Assembly: GCA_034003955.1 (NCBI GenBank)
Contig: JAVEXO010000006.1
Location: 1-64,000 of the forward strand
Origin: SZUA-370 sp034003955
Lineage (GTDB): Bacteria; Spirochaetota; Spirochaetia; Treponematales; UBA12059
Direction of reading: 5' to 3'
DNA length: 64,000 bases
Below the pieces are notes generated by a model. It saw only the letters and a program-made list of their open reading frames with translations, was not told the origin of the DNA and did no database searches. Positions within the stretch are counted from its first letter, which is position 1. Every line of letters starts with the position of its first letter. Both the position numbers and the translations under genes were made by a program. Shown here piece after piece: positions 25,196 to 33,893 of this stretch.

Positions 25196-26556
25196 TCGCC
25201 GGCCTCTATCCCGAATTTCTTGATCTTGGCGTGCAGGTTACTCGGGTATACGCCTATTGTCTCTGCTGTCTTGGTGACATTATAACCGTTCTTTCTTAAA
25301 TTGTGCAGTAAATAACCTCGTTCAAATGCTTCTCTGGCCTCTGATAAACGCAAATCAGAGAGTACATCCAGGCGATCGGTGGCAATTTCAGATGTTTTGC
25401 CATCCGCTCTGGCTATAAAATGCTCTACCGTCTCTGCCGATATCTCTTCCTCATCGCTCATAACCGATATACGTTCTATGAAATTCTTCAGTTCTCTTAT
25501 GTTGCCTGGCCATTGGTAGGCGGCAAGCACGTCCAGGGCTCCCTGGGACAAACGACGTGAGGCCGAATCGTCCAGGCGGGCCAGGAATGATGTGGCCAGA
25601 AGGGCTATGTCCTCGGGGTGTTCGCGGAGTGCAGGCATATGCAAGGGAATGACGTTTAACCTGAAAAAAAGGTCTTCCCTGAACCTGCCGGCGCTAATCT
25701 CCTTGCGCAGATCCTTGTTGGTAGCCGCTACGACGCGAACATCCACCTCGAGCGTCAGTTCTCCACCAACGCGCTCGAAACGCATCTCCTGCACGGCCCT
25801 AAGAACCTTTGACTGGGCAGAAAGCGACATGTCGGCTATCTCGTCAAGGAAGAGGGTGCCCAGGTGGGCGGCCTCAAATTTCCCCTTGCGCCTGGCAACG
25901 GCATCGGTAAAGGAACCCTTCTCGTGGCCAAAAAGCTCGCTTTCTATCAGCGTATCAGGCATCGCGGCGCAATTTACGGCGACGAATGGGCCATTGGCCC
26001 TATCAGACAACTCGTGTATACGCCTGGCGGCCAGCTCCTTGCCTGTACCATTGTCCCCGGTGATGAGTACCCGGGCGTTAGAGCGGGCACCCTGATCTAT
26101 GAGTTCGCGAACGGCCACCATGCATGGAGCATCGCCTAAGATGTCGTCACGCTCCACGCTGCTGCGTTTGAGCCTGGCGTTCTCCATCCTGAGGTCTGAA
26201 AGAGCATGGGCATTTCTGACGGCCGTAACGAGCCTATCTATAGACAGTGGTTTCTCTATGAAGTCAAAGGCTCCAAGCTTCACGGCGTTTACGGCCATGT
26301 CTATGGAGGCATGACCCGATATTACTATTGTCTCGATGGCCGGGAAATCTGCCTTGATCGCCTTGAGGACATCGATACCGCCCATTTTTGGTAGCCACAC
26401 ATCGAGGATGACCACCTCGACACTCTCGTGCTTGAGTATATCGAGCCCCAAGGGGCCATCCTCTGCTGTAAGAGCACGGTATCCCTCATCCTCTAGAATA
26501 TCCTTTACGGTGGCCCGTATGCCGGGCTCGTCGTCTATAACGAGGATGGCACTCAT
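25192..26556 (-). CDS. Sigma-54-dependent response regulator, NtrC/NtrX type
   Basis: The 454-residue activator has a receiver domain (phosphorylated Asp52 in VILDVWLPKMGG), an AAA+ domain with Walker A GDNGTGKE (167-174), and a Fis-type HTH at the C-terminus. The sigma-54 loop reads GSFTDA (214-219) where GAFTGA is canonical. The pair with the upstream NtrY-like kinase (19-base gap) is clear. Targets are not identified. Being beside hprK-ptsH suggests control linked to carbon or nitrogen state. Confidence 0.9.
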   Translation of the reverse strand: MSAILVIDDEPGIRATVKDILEDEGYRALTAEDGPLGLDILKHESVEVVILDVWLPKMGGIDVLKAIKADFPAIETIVISGHASIDMAVNAVKLGAFDFIEKPLSIDRLVTAVRNAHALSDLRMENARLKRSSVERDDILGDAPCMVAVRELIDQGARSNARVLITGDNGTGKELAARRIHELSDRANGPFVAVNCAAMPDTLIESELFGHEKGSFTDAVARRKGKFEAAHLGTLFLDEIADMSLSAQSKVLRAVQEMRFERVGGELTLEVDVRVVAATNKDLRKEISAGRFREDLFFRLNVIPLHMPALREHPEDIALLATSFLARLDDSASRRLSQGALDVLAAYQWPGNIRELKNFIERISVMSDEEEISAETVEHFIARADGKTSEIATDRLDVLSDLRLSEAREAFERGYLLHNLRKNGYNVTKTAETIGVYPSNLHAKIKKFGIEAGE

Positions 26557-26575
26557 CTATGACTTCCTTTATATA

Positions 26576-28345
26576 CTATGTGTTCTCCACCGGTACGTTA
26601 ATATAAAATACGGTTCCGGAGTCTTCATTCGATTCGAAACGTATCTTGCCACCATGTGCGGCGACGATATGCTCGACTATTGCCAAGCCGAGGCCAGTAC
26701 CCCCAGGCTTAGTCGTAAAATATGGTGAAAACACCCTATCCTGTTCGTCGAGGGGTATACCACGACCATCGTCCCTGACCTGTATCCTACAGTACCGGGA
26801 TTCTGCCGTCTTGACAAGATCGGCACGTATCCAGACCCGGCCTGTACAATCGGTGGCATCGGCGGCATTGGCAATAAGATTGCCCAGGGCCTGCTTCAGG
26901 TAACCTCTATCGGCCTTGAGCACTATTTTAGGATCTATCGATTCGCAGTCTATGCTCATGGAAGGCCAGGAGGCAGAATAGAGATGGACAGCCTCGTCTA
27001 CCATGGGCTTTAGCGACATCCATTCCTTCTGGGGCTCGGGCAGACGCGCAAAGTCCCTGAATTCTGTCAGGAGTGACTCCATGTTAGCCGTCTCCTGAAC
27101 GATGGCTACCATAGATTTTTCGATGATGTCTCCTATCGTATCTGGCGAAGCATTCCAGCGCTTGAGCACTCGCTCGGCCGACAACTTGATTGGAGTGAGG
27201 GGGTTGCGAAGTTCATGGGCCAGTTTCCTGGCTATATCACGCCAGGCACCTATCTTCTCGTTGCGAAGCTCGTCTCCCCGGGAGCGCTCCTGGTTTTCAA
27301 GCATGGCATTGAGTGATTCTATGAGGTCTCCCGCTTCGTCTCCCGGCTTGGCCAGGAAGGGAGCACGCCTGGATCCCGATTTTATCCTGGCTATGGCCTC
27401 GGACAGAGCCGCTACAGGGCGCAGCAGGCGATCTGCCGAACTGAGCGCAAAGAGCACGGTAATGCCAAACAAGGGAGCCAGGATGCATAACGAGAAAAAC
27501 AACAAGTAGGCAGTAAAAGAGCCAGCAACCCTCTTGGAACTCTCCAGCCTGGCGCTCGCCATCGACATCCCAGAGGCAGCCTGCTCTACCTTGTCTGCAA
27601 ATCGAAGTGATACGATGGCGGATATCCGGCCCCCAGGCTCGGCCATACCAGCATCTCTGGCAAAATAACGGGAATAGCTGGCATCTCCTACCGTCAGGCG
27701 CGGAAGGAATCCGTTCCTGCCCATGACGACAAAGCCAGGGCCTGATAGAAGCGTCTCGTCACCCGCAAAGCCTATGGAGGCTCCACCTGAAAACAGCTCT
27801 ACCGAGCAAATTGAAGGATCCCTGGCAGAAAGCCAGGATAATACCCTCTCGGCATCGGGGCCACGAGAAGAAATGATGGTAGCCACGTCGTTTTCTGCGG
27901 CGTATCTAAGAGCGGCTTCCTTCTCTGCATAATAGAAAAGAGCAAAATCAACGCCGTCTCCAAGTGCGGCACGAACCATGGCAGATCCCGGGGCCTCTAC
28001 CGCCTCTACCGCCAAGCTACCCAACAAGAGTACCGGGGGCAAGGCAGCCATGCCCATTACCAGGATAAAAGACATCATGACCCGGGCACGAAGCCTGTAT
28101 CCCCAGGCATGCCGCCTGAACTCCTTGACGAAGCGCACTGCAGAGAAGATTAGAAATACGGCTAGAATGGTAGGGGTAATGGCTAGAATGACGGCACTGG
28201 CCTGTGTCTGAATTGAGGGATAACCCTCGCCTGATCCGATGGCTACCCGTATGTAGACAAAGGCACCGGCGCTTATTATCACATAGAGTAAGGCGACAAC
28301 GACCAGATCCGTCATGCGCCTCGGAGAAAGACCCCTGCCTAGCAT
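26576..28345 (-). CDS. Membrane histidine kinase, NtrY-like
   Basis: The 589-residue kinase has three N-terminal helices (about 14-35, 45-67, 88-109), an extracytoplasmic domain (about 115-270), a fourth helix (about 278-302), a HAMP segment, then HisKA with His377 in ARKLAHELRNPLTPIK and a HATPase with DDGRGIPLDEQDRVF and GTGLGLAIVEHIVAAHGG. This matches the NtrY layout. Its ATG overlaps the ptsH stop codon by one base (TAATG), so it is translationally coupled to HPr. The partner is the downstream NtrC-type regulator. Confidence 0.9.
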   Translation of the reverse strand: MLGRGLSPRRMTDLVVVALLYVIISAGAFVYIRVAIGSGEGYPSIQTQASAVILAITPTILAVFLIFSAVRFVKEFRRHAWGYRLRARVMMSFILVMGMAALPPVLLLGSLAVEAVEAPGSAMVRAALGDGVDFALFYYAEKEAALRYAAENDVATIISSRGPDAERVLSWLSARDPSICSVELFSGGASIGFAGDETLLSGPGFVVMGRNGFLPRLTVGDASYSRYFARDAGMAEPGGRISAIVSLRFADKVEQAASGMSMASARLESSKRVAGSFTAYLLFFSLCILAPLFGITVLFALSSADRLLRPVAALSEAIARIKSGSRRAPFLAKPGDEAGDLIESLNAMLENQERSRGDELRNEKIGAWRDIARKLAHELRNPLTPIKLSAERVLKRWNASPDTIGDIIEKSMVAIVQETANMESLLTEFRDFARLPEPQKEWMSLKPMVDEAVHLYSASWPSMSIDCESIDPKIVLKADRGYLKQALGNLIANAADATDCTGRVWIRADLVKTAESRYCRIQVRDDGRGIPLDEQDRVFSPYFTTKPGGTGLGLAIVEHIVAAHGGKIRFESNEDSGTVFYINVPVENT

Positions 28346-28611
28346 TACTCCTCTTCAAAGCGGTTCTGGAAAAGCCTGTCTATGGCTTCCGCCGCCGCCT
28401 CTTCGTCCTCGCCCTCGGCGATGATAAGGATTCTTGTCTCATAGCCTGCACCAAGAGTGATGATGCCCATGATGCTCTTGGCATTGATACGGTCATCACC
28501 CTTCTGAAGCGATATCCTGGATTTAAACTTTCCTGCTGTCTGCACTATCAATGCCGCGGGACGGGCATGGATGCCGGCGCGATTCTTGATGATGGTAGTC
28601 TTCTCAACCAT
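28345..28611 (-). CDS. ptsH: HPr phosphocarrier protein
   Basis: The 88-residue protein carries both HPr phosphorylation sites: His15 in RAGIHARPA and Ser46 in NAKSIMGI. The start is ATG 28611, which gives the standard N-terminus MVEKTTIIKN; longer in-frame starts only add untypical residues. With HprK immediately upstream it probably works in regulation through Ser46 as well as, or instead of, sugar transport. No enzyme I or enzyme II gene lies in the window. Confidence 0.95.
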   Translation of the reverse strand: MVEKTTIIKNRAGIHARPAALIVQTAGKFKSRISLQKGDDRINAKSIMGIITLGAGYETRILIIAEGEDEEAAAEAIDRLFQNRFEEE

Positions 28612-28636
28612 TAGGGATTCTCCGATCGACAACGAG

Positions 28637-29626
28637 CTAAATGGAATCGTCACGCCCAAAATATACGGCGCGAACGCTCTCGCTCTCAAGCCATCTTAGT
28701 ATATTCCTGTTAAATTCTTTAGCAGAATGATAGCCCATCTTCTTGAGTCTCTCGTTCATTGCGGCAGTCTCCACGATTATTGGTATATTCCTGCCTGGCT
28801 TTACCGGTATATCGAGCTGTGGAACACGAACGCCAAGGATATCCATTGTCTTCTCCTCGGTGCCTATCCTGTCGTATACCTTTGTCGAGTCCCACTCCTC
28901 GAGAGAGCAGATGAGCTGAACCTGCTTCTTGTCCCTGATGGCTCCGACGCCGAACAGGTGGGTCACATTTATGATACCCAGGCCTCTGATCTCCATGTGG
29001 TGACCAATAACCTTGTTGGCTCCTGAGCCCATGAGGATATTGCCTGAGACACAGCGAATATCGACTACGTCATCTGCTACGAGACGATGTCCCCGCTCTA
29101 TAAGCTCCAAGGCCGTCTCACTCTTGCCAACCCCTGATTCTCCTACCAAGAGGAGGCCAATACCGTACACCTCTACGAGCACGCCATGAACGCTCGTCCT
29201 TGGGGCGAAAACGTTTGTCAAGACGCGCATCAGGCGGGAAGACAGCTCCGTAGACGATAGTTCCGACAACAGGATGGGGCAGTTAGCCGCCTCGGCTGCC
29301 TCGGCAAAGAATGGCGCTGGCGGCTCCCCGTTGGCGAAGATGAAGCAGGGAATAAGGAAGGTGAATACCTTGCTTATCCCCTCCGCACGGCCTTCTGATG
29401 CTAGCAGGTGAAGGTAGGCTGATTCTCCCTTGCCTATCAGCTGTATCCGTTGATACGCAAAGCTCTCAAAGAAACCAGACAGGGCAAGGCCCGGCCTGTT
29501 TATATCGGGGGAGCTAATCAGTCTGCCTAAACCCTTTCGACCTCCGATACACCGCAGCTCGAGCTTGTCATGCTCCTTTAGGTCGAGGTCCAGGAGGTCG
29601 AGTACGGTAAAGCCTTTATCGTCCAT
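28637..29626 (-). CDS. hprK: HPr kinase/phosphorylase
   Basis: HprK phosphorylates and dephosphorylates Ser46 of HPr according to metabolite state. The 329-residue protein has the N-terminal DRTGG-like domain and a C-terminal kinase domain with catalytic His147 (SVHGV), the P-loop GESGVGKSE (162-169), ADDVVDI and the K3 loop region. It lies 25 bases upstream of ptsH in the run hprK-ptsH-ntrY-ntrC-lexA-holA. Confidence 0.95.
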   Translation of the reverse strand: MDDKGFTVLDLLDLDLKEHDKLELRCIGGRKGLGRLISSPDINRPGLALSGFFESFAYQRIQLIGKGESAYLHLLASEGRAEGISKVFTFLIPCFIFANGEPPAPFFAEAAEAANCPILLSELSSTELSSRLMRVLTNVFAPRTSVHGVLVEVYGIGLLLVGESGVGKSETALELIERGHRLVADDVVDIRCVSGNILMGSGANKVIGHHMEIRGLGIINVTHLFGVGAIRDKKQVQLICSLEEWDSTKVYDRIGTEEKTMDILGVRVPQLDIPVKPGRNIPIIVETAAMNERLKKMGYHSAKEFNRNILRWLESESVRAVYFGRDDSI

Positions 29627-29702
29627 CGTTTTTGAGCATAGCGTTATTCAGGGTCTTGCGCAACGAGGTAGAGCCTCCAGCCTCGAGCGAGCCTGCTTGA
29701 GC

Positions 29703-30818
29703 CTACTTGAGATTATCAGGATTGAGCCCCAAGAGCTCCGGTATGACGAAAAGGCCATCCTTCCTTATAAGTCTATCATCAAGGTATATCTCACCGCCTC
29801 CAAATTCGGGGGTCTGAATGAGCACGAGGTCCCAGTGTACCGCCGAACGATTGCCATTGAAGCAGTTGTCATAGCTATTGCCTGGGGTAAAATGAATGGA
29901 ACCTGATATCTTCTCGTCGAACAAAGTCTCCTTCATAGCCCTGGTGATGAAGGGATTGACACCAAAGGCGAATTCTCCGACGTACCTGGCACCTTCATCG
30001 GTATCGAGGACGCGGTTTATACGGGCATCATCGTTGCTCGTCGCCTTGACTATCTTGCCATCCTTGAACTCGAAACGGATGTCCTCATAGGTAAAGCCTT
30101 CATGCTCGCTCGGTGTATTGTACTGTATGACACCATTGACAGAATCACGTACCGGTGCCGTATAAACCTCGCCATCGGGAATGTTCATTGAACCGTCACA
30201 CTTTATAGGGGGAAGCCCCTTTATTGAGAATGTCAGATCAGTGCCTGGACCGACGATTCTAACCTTGTCTGACTTGGCCAAGTATGTAACCAGCGGATCC
30301 ATGGCCTTAGACATCCTGGCGTAGTCCATGGTGCAGACATCGAAAAAGAAGTCCTCGAAGGCTTCTTCACTCATCGCTGCCATCTGAGCCATTGCAGGGC
30401 TCGGGTATCTGAGCACGACCCAGCGGGTGTCAGGAAGCCTCGTCTGGATGTGTACCTTCTTCCAGATATTCTTGTTATAAAGATCAAGTTCACCACCTGA
30501 GAGGTCGGACCATGAGCTCAGGTTTCTCCAGGCATTGTAGCCAATGAAACAGTCCATCTTCTTCATACGGGCCATCTCGAATTCGGCTTGAAGCTCGACC
30601 TGTTCGGGCGGAGCGTCCTTCAAGAGCGCCCTGTCCAGTGCCTTGTCTCGCATGGTGACGAAGGCCCGACCCCCGGCCGCGTGGATTGCCCGTACGAGGG
30701 CCTTGTCGAATTCGGGTTCTAGTCCGGTATCCTGGACGAGTACATTCTCTCCTGGCTTCACGGCTACGGAATAGTCTACGAGTATCTTGGCTAGCTTCTC
30801 TAGTCGAGGGTCTATCAT
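29703..30818 (-). CDS. Aminopeptidase, M29 family (AmpS/AmpT-like)
   Basis: The 371-residue metallopeptidase removes N-terminal residues using two metal ions. Family features are RLEKLAKILVDYSVAVKPGENV at the start, DGSMNIPDGEVYTAPV, EHEGFTYEDIRFEFKDGKI, RYVGEFAFGVNPFI and IHFTPGNSYD with NRSAVHWDLVL, which supply the Glu, His and Asp metal ligands. The ATG at 30818 has AAGGAG 7 bases upstream and is preferred over an upstream extension. It sits 76 bases ahead of hprK on the same strand and may share a promoter. Confidence 0.9.
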   Translation of the reverse strand: MIDPRLEKLAKILVDYSVAVKPGENVLVQDTGLEPEFDKALVRAIHAAGGRAFVTMRDKALDRALLKDAPPEQVELQAEFEMARMKKMDCFIGYNAWRNLSSWSDLSGGELDLYNKNIWKKVHIQTRLPDTRWVVLRYPSPAMAQMAAMSEEAFEDFFFDVCTMDYARMSKAMDPLVTYLAKSDKVRIVGPGTDLTFSIKGLPPIKCDGSMNIPDGEVYTAPVRDSVNGVIQYNTPSEHEGFTYEDIRFEFKDGKIVKATSNDDARINRVLDTDEGARYVGEFAFGVNPFITRAMKETLFDEKISGSIHFTPGNSYDNCFNGNRSAVHWDLVLIQTPEFGGGEIYLDDRLIRKDGLFVIPELLGLNPDNLK

Positions 30819-31036
30819 TGGGAATCTCCTTAATGCTCTGGCGTCTTTGGCGCGCCAGTATACCACAGGCATTCATATACGGCGAATAGCCATTCTAAAC
30901 TGCATACTGAACCTAGATAGAGCCTCAAGATTATAAAAAGCCACTGGCTTCAAGAGCAAGGAGCGCGTATACTACGTCTGCACTTAAGTATGCGTATGCA
31001 ACGCTACATGCCACGATAATAGCGAGGAGTCGCCAC

Positions 31037-32032
31037 GTGTTTCAGAAACAAGTCATGATGCGGCGCGTATTATACGCGCTTGCCCCTATCGAGATCCTGG
31101 CCATATGGCTGTATGGCCCTCGTGTGTTGGCGATACTCGTCGTCAGCCTGGGTGTCGGTGTGCTCGTCGAGTACCTGTTTGAAAAAAAGAAAGGTGGAAA
31201 GGTGAGCGAGGCTGTTCTCGTCACCGGCACCCTGTTCGCCCTGTCAATGCCTCCAGCCGCTCCGCTGTGGATCGTGGCAATAGGCATATCCTTTGCTGTA
31301 TTCATGGCCAAGGAGGTCTACGGTGGATTTGGGCGGAATATTTTCAATCCAGCTATCGCAGGCAGACTATTCGTGTATATTTCGTTCGCCGGTGTCATGG
31401 GCGGGTCTTTCTTCGAGCCCGGCAACTTTGGTGCGGCGGCAGGCAATCTCTTTGGCAGACCGGATGCGGTTTCAGCGGCTACTGCACTGTCGACTATGCG
31501 CTCGGGCGGTGACGTACCCATCATCGGGCTACTCTTAGGAACCCATGCTGGTTCCATTGGCGAGTCTAGCATCATCCTGATAGCCGCCGCGGCTATCTAC
31601 CTTGTCGTAAAGAAGACGGCACAATGGCGACTGATCCTGTCTACCATCATTGGCGGCTCGGTCGTAGCAGCGGCCCTGTTCTTCTCAGGTGTCCAGAAAG
31701 CACTACCCATGCAGGCCCTTTTAGCCGGCAGTTTCTTGTTCGTAGCCGTGTTTATGTCGACCGATCCAATCTCGGCACCAAAACGGCCCAAGGCCCAATG
31801 GGCTTACGGGCTCCTCATAGGAGCCACGATAATCGTCATCAGGAGCTTTAGCCTGTTCCCGGAAGGCACCAGCTTTGCTCTTCTGTTTGGCAACGCCTTT
31901 GCAAGCCTTTTTGACAAGCTCGCCAACGATGCAGCCAAAAACAAGGCAGCCAAGCTCGCCTCAGCTACGCCGCAAGTGATGCCGGCAAGCATGGCCACGC
32001 CTGCGACCCCTGGGAAGGAGGCGTCGAAATGA
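31037..32032 (+). CDS. nqrB: Na+-translocating NADH:quinone reductase subunit B / RnfD family
   Basis: This 331-residue membrane subunit has about ten helices and belongs to the NqrB/RnfD family that carries a covalent FMN. The attachment region reads RPDAVSAATALSTMR, so Thr149 is the likely flavinylated residue, but the usual S/T-G-A-T has Ala at the Gly position. The helix loop GGFGRNIFNPAIAGR is strongly conserved. The start is GTG 31037 with GAGGAG 7 bases upstream. The following genes match NqrC to NqrF. The family difference from RnfD is small; the operon context favours Nqr. Confidence 0.88.
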   Translation: MFQKQVMMRRVLYALAPIEILAIWLYGPRVLAILVVSLGVGVLVEYLFEKKKGGKVSEAVLVTGTLFALSMPPAAPLWIVAIGISFAVFMAKEVYGGFGRNIFNPAIAGRLFVYISFAGVMGGSFFEPGNFGAAAGNLFGRPDAVSAATALSTMRSGGDVPIIGLLLGTHAGSIGESSIILIAAAAIYLVVKKTAQWRLILSTIIGGSVVAAALFFSGVQKALPMQALLAGSFLFVAVFMSTDPISAPKRPKAQWAYGLLIGATIIVIRSFSLFPEGTSFALLFGNAFASLFDKLANDAAKNKAAKLASATPQVMPASMATPATPGKEASK

Positions 32033-32646
32033 AAAAAGACTCGATGCTCTATGTCGTCCTCTTTACATTCATCGCCTGCGCGCTGTTTGTCGTCGTGCTC
32101 GCCGTAGCCAATGAAGGAACAAAGGATCTTGTAGCCATCAACAAGGCATTCGCCGTGCAATCGGCGGTGCTCGGCGCCTTTGGCATCCCCTTCACCGATG
32201 CAGCAGATGCGGCATCAAAGTACACCACATCTGTTACAGAGAGCGGAGAAGGTGCACAAAAAATCTGGAAATCGACAATAGACGGAACAGAATACATCGC
32301 CCTACAGCAATCAGGAGCCGGGCTATGGGGTACCATCAGCGTCATATTGGCAGCTACTTCCGATGCCGAGCGCATACGGGGAATACGTGTGGTTGCCCAG
32401 AACGAGACCCCCGGTCTTGGTGGCCGCATAGAAGAACCGTGGTTCTTTGGACAGTATGAGGGCGAGCGTTCACCGGGCGGGCACATCGGCATGAGGGCCG
32501 GTGCAGAGGCCTCGGGCAAGGCCGATACCGACAAGGAAAATGGTCGGGTTGATGGCATATCCGGTGCCACAAGGACGAGTCAAGCCTTCGAGGCCATCGT
32601 CAACGCTGCCCTCTTGCGCTTCAAGTCAGCGGGAGGCGTACAATGA
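32029..32646 (+). CDS. nqrC: Na+-NQR subunit C
   Basis: The 205-residue subunit has an N-terminal membrane helix (about 7-27) and a large extracytoplasmic FMN-binding domain. The covalent flavin motif is intact: GRVDGISGATRTSQA, with Thr181. It also has NETPGLGGRIEEPWF, a family signature. It overlaps nqrB and nqrD by ATGA junctions, showing tight translational coupling. Confidence 0.93.
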   Translation: MKKDSMLYVVLFTFIACALFVVVLAVANEGTKDLVAINKAFAVQSAVLGAFGIPFTDAADAASKYTTSVTESGEGAQKIWKSTIDGTEYIALQQSGAGLWGTISVILAATSDAERIRGIRVVAQNETPGLGGRIEEPWFFGQYEGERSPGGHIGMRAGAEASGKADTDKENGRVDGISGATRTSQAFEAIVNAALLRFKSAGGVQ

Positions 32647-33293
32647 AAAACAGCAAGAGCATGAGCATCCTCAAAGACAATCTTTGGACAAACAATCCTA
32701 TTTTTATACAGATTCTGGGCATCTGCTCCACGCTGGCAGTAACCAACAACCTGAATAACACTCTTATAATGACGGTAGGTGTCTCTCTTACCACAGCCTT
32801 TGCAAGTTTTACGTTGTCTGCCATCAAAGGTTTCATTCCGCGTAAGGTGCGCATGATAGTGCAGGTCGTCGTCATATCATTCTATGTCATCCTCATAGAC
32901 ATCCTGCTCCGTGCCTACCTGCCCGAGGCATCAAAGCAGCTTGGTCCATACGTTGGTCTTATAATAACCAACTGCATCATCATGGGACGAGCCGAGGCCT
33001 TCGCGCAGGCCAACAAGCCAGGGCTTTCGTTCTGGGACGGACTAACGAGTGGCCTTGGTTACATGGCCGTGCTTATGGCCATAGCCTTCGTCAGAGAACT
33101 CCTTGGATTTGGCTCGCTTTTCGGCATACGAATCCTTCCTGAAACCTTTGTTCCATGGACAATCATGATAATGGCACCAAGTGCGTTCTTCCTGGTCGCC
33201 TTAGTCATGTGGTGGGCCAAGAGCGTTCAAGCCAAACAAAAGATAGGCGGCGCTCCCGGCGCGGCTCCAGCCAAGAAAGAGGCACAGAAATGA
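32643..33293 (+). CDS. nqrD: Na+-NQR subunit D
   Basis: The 216-residue integral membrane subunit has about six helices. Family markers are LWTNNPIFIQILGICSTLAV at the start and YVGLIITNCIIMGRAEAFA in the middle, which holds the conserved Cys involved in the intramembrane iron centre shared with NqrE. It overlaps its neighbours by 4 bases at each end. Confidence 0.93.
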   Translation: MKNSKSMSILKDNLWTNNPIFIQILGICSTLAVTNNLNNTLIMTVGVSLTTAFASFTLSAIKGFIPRKVRMIVQVVVISFYVILIDILLRAYLPEASKQLGPYVGLIITNCIIMGRAEAFAQANKPGLSFWDGLTSGLGYMAVLMAIAFVRELLGFGSLFGIRILPETFVPWTIMIMAPSAFFLVALVMWWAKSVQAKQKIGGAPGAAPAKKEAQK

Positions 33294-33883
33294 CGCCGCT
33301 AATAAATCCCGTCACCCTGTTCTTTGCTTCAATTTTTACAAGCAACATCCTCTTATCAAACTTCCTGGGGATGTGCTCGTTCATATCTATTTCAAAGGAC
33401 TGGAAGAGCTCGTTTGGCCTAGGCATGGCGGTCACAGTCGTGATGACCATCACTGCCGCTATAAGCTGGCTGGTACTCTACTATGTCATCACGCCACTGG
33501 GGCTTGAATACCTATCATTCATAGTATTCATAGTCGTCATAGCCGCGGTTGTACAGATATTAGAGATGGTCATAGATCGTGCCAGCCCCGCTCTGTATAT
33601 GAGTCTTGGAATCTTCCTACCGCTCATAACAGTAAACTGCGCTATACTTGGTGCCATACTGTTCATACAGATAAGGAATTATAACTTCATACAGACGGTC
33701 ACATTCGGTGCTGGCTCCGGCCTTGGCTGGTGGCTGGCCATTCTGCTACTCGCGGCTATCCGCGAGCGTACTGAAAGGAACCCAGTCCCTGCGGGTCTCA
33801 AGGGAGCAGGCCTCACGATGATTACGATAGGCTTCATGGCGATGGCCTTCATGGGCTTTTCCGGCATGATAGCAGTGCAGTAA
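33290..33883 (+). CDS. nqrE: Na+-NQR subunit E
   Basis: The 197-residue membrane subunit starts at ATG 33290, which overlaps the nqrD stop; the family N-terminus (LINPVTLFFASIFTSNILLSNFLGMC) begins here. It has about six helices, and the conserved LPLITVNCAILGAILF carries the second Cys of the NqrD/E iron site. A longer reading frame extends upstream inside nqrD but is not the gene. Confidence 0.93.
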   Translation: MTPLINPVTLFFASIFTSNILLSNFLGMCSFISISKDWKSSFGLGMAVTVVMTITAAISWLVLYYVITPLGLEYLSFIVFIVVIAAVVQILEMVIDRASPALYMSLGIFLPLITVNCAILGAILFIQIRNYNFIQTVTFGAGSGLGWWLAILLLAAIRERTERNPVPAGLKGAGLTMITIGFMAMAFMGFSGMIAVQ

Positions 33884-33893
33884 GGAGCCGACC

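Noticed and set aside
30819..31036. nqrA remnant upstream of nqrB
   Set aside because: The 218 bases contain no frame resembling NqrA. A TATACT at 30968-30973 could be a -10, but its -35 is poor, so I did not list it.
33155..33883. Longer start for nqrE inside nqrD
   Set aside because: The family N-terminus begins at ATG 33290, which overlaps the nqrD stop as at the other junctions of this operon.
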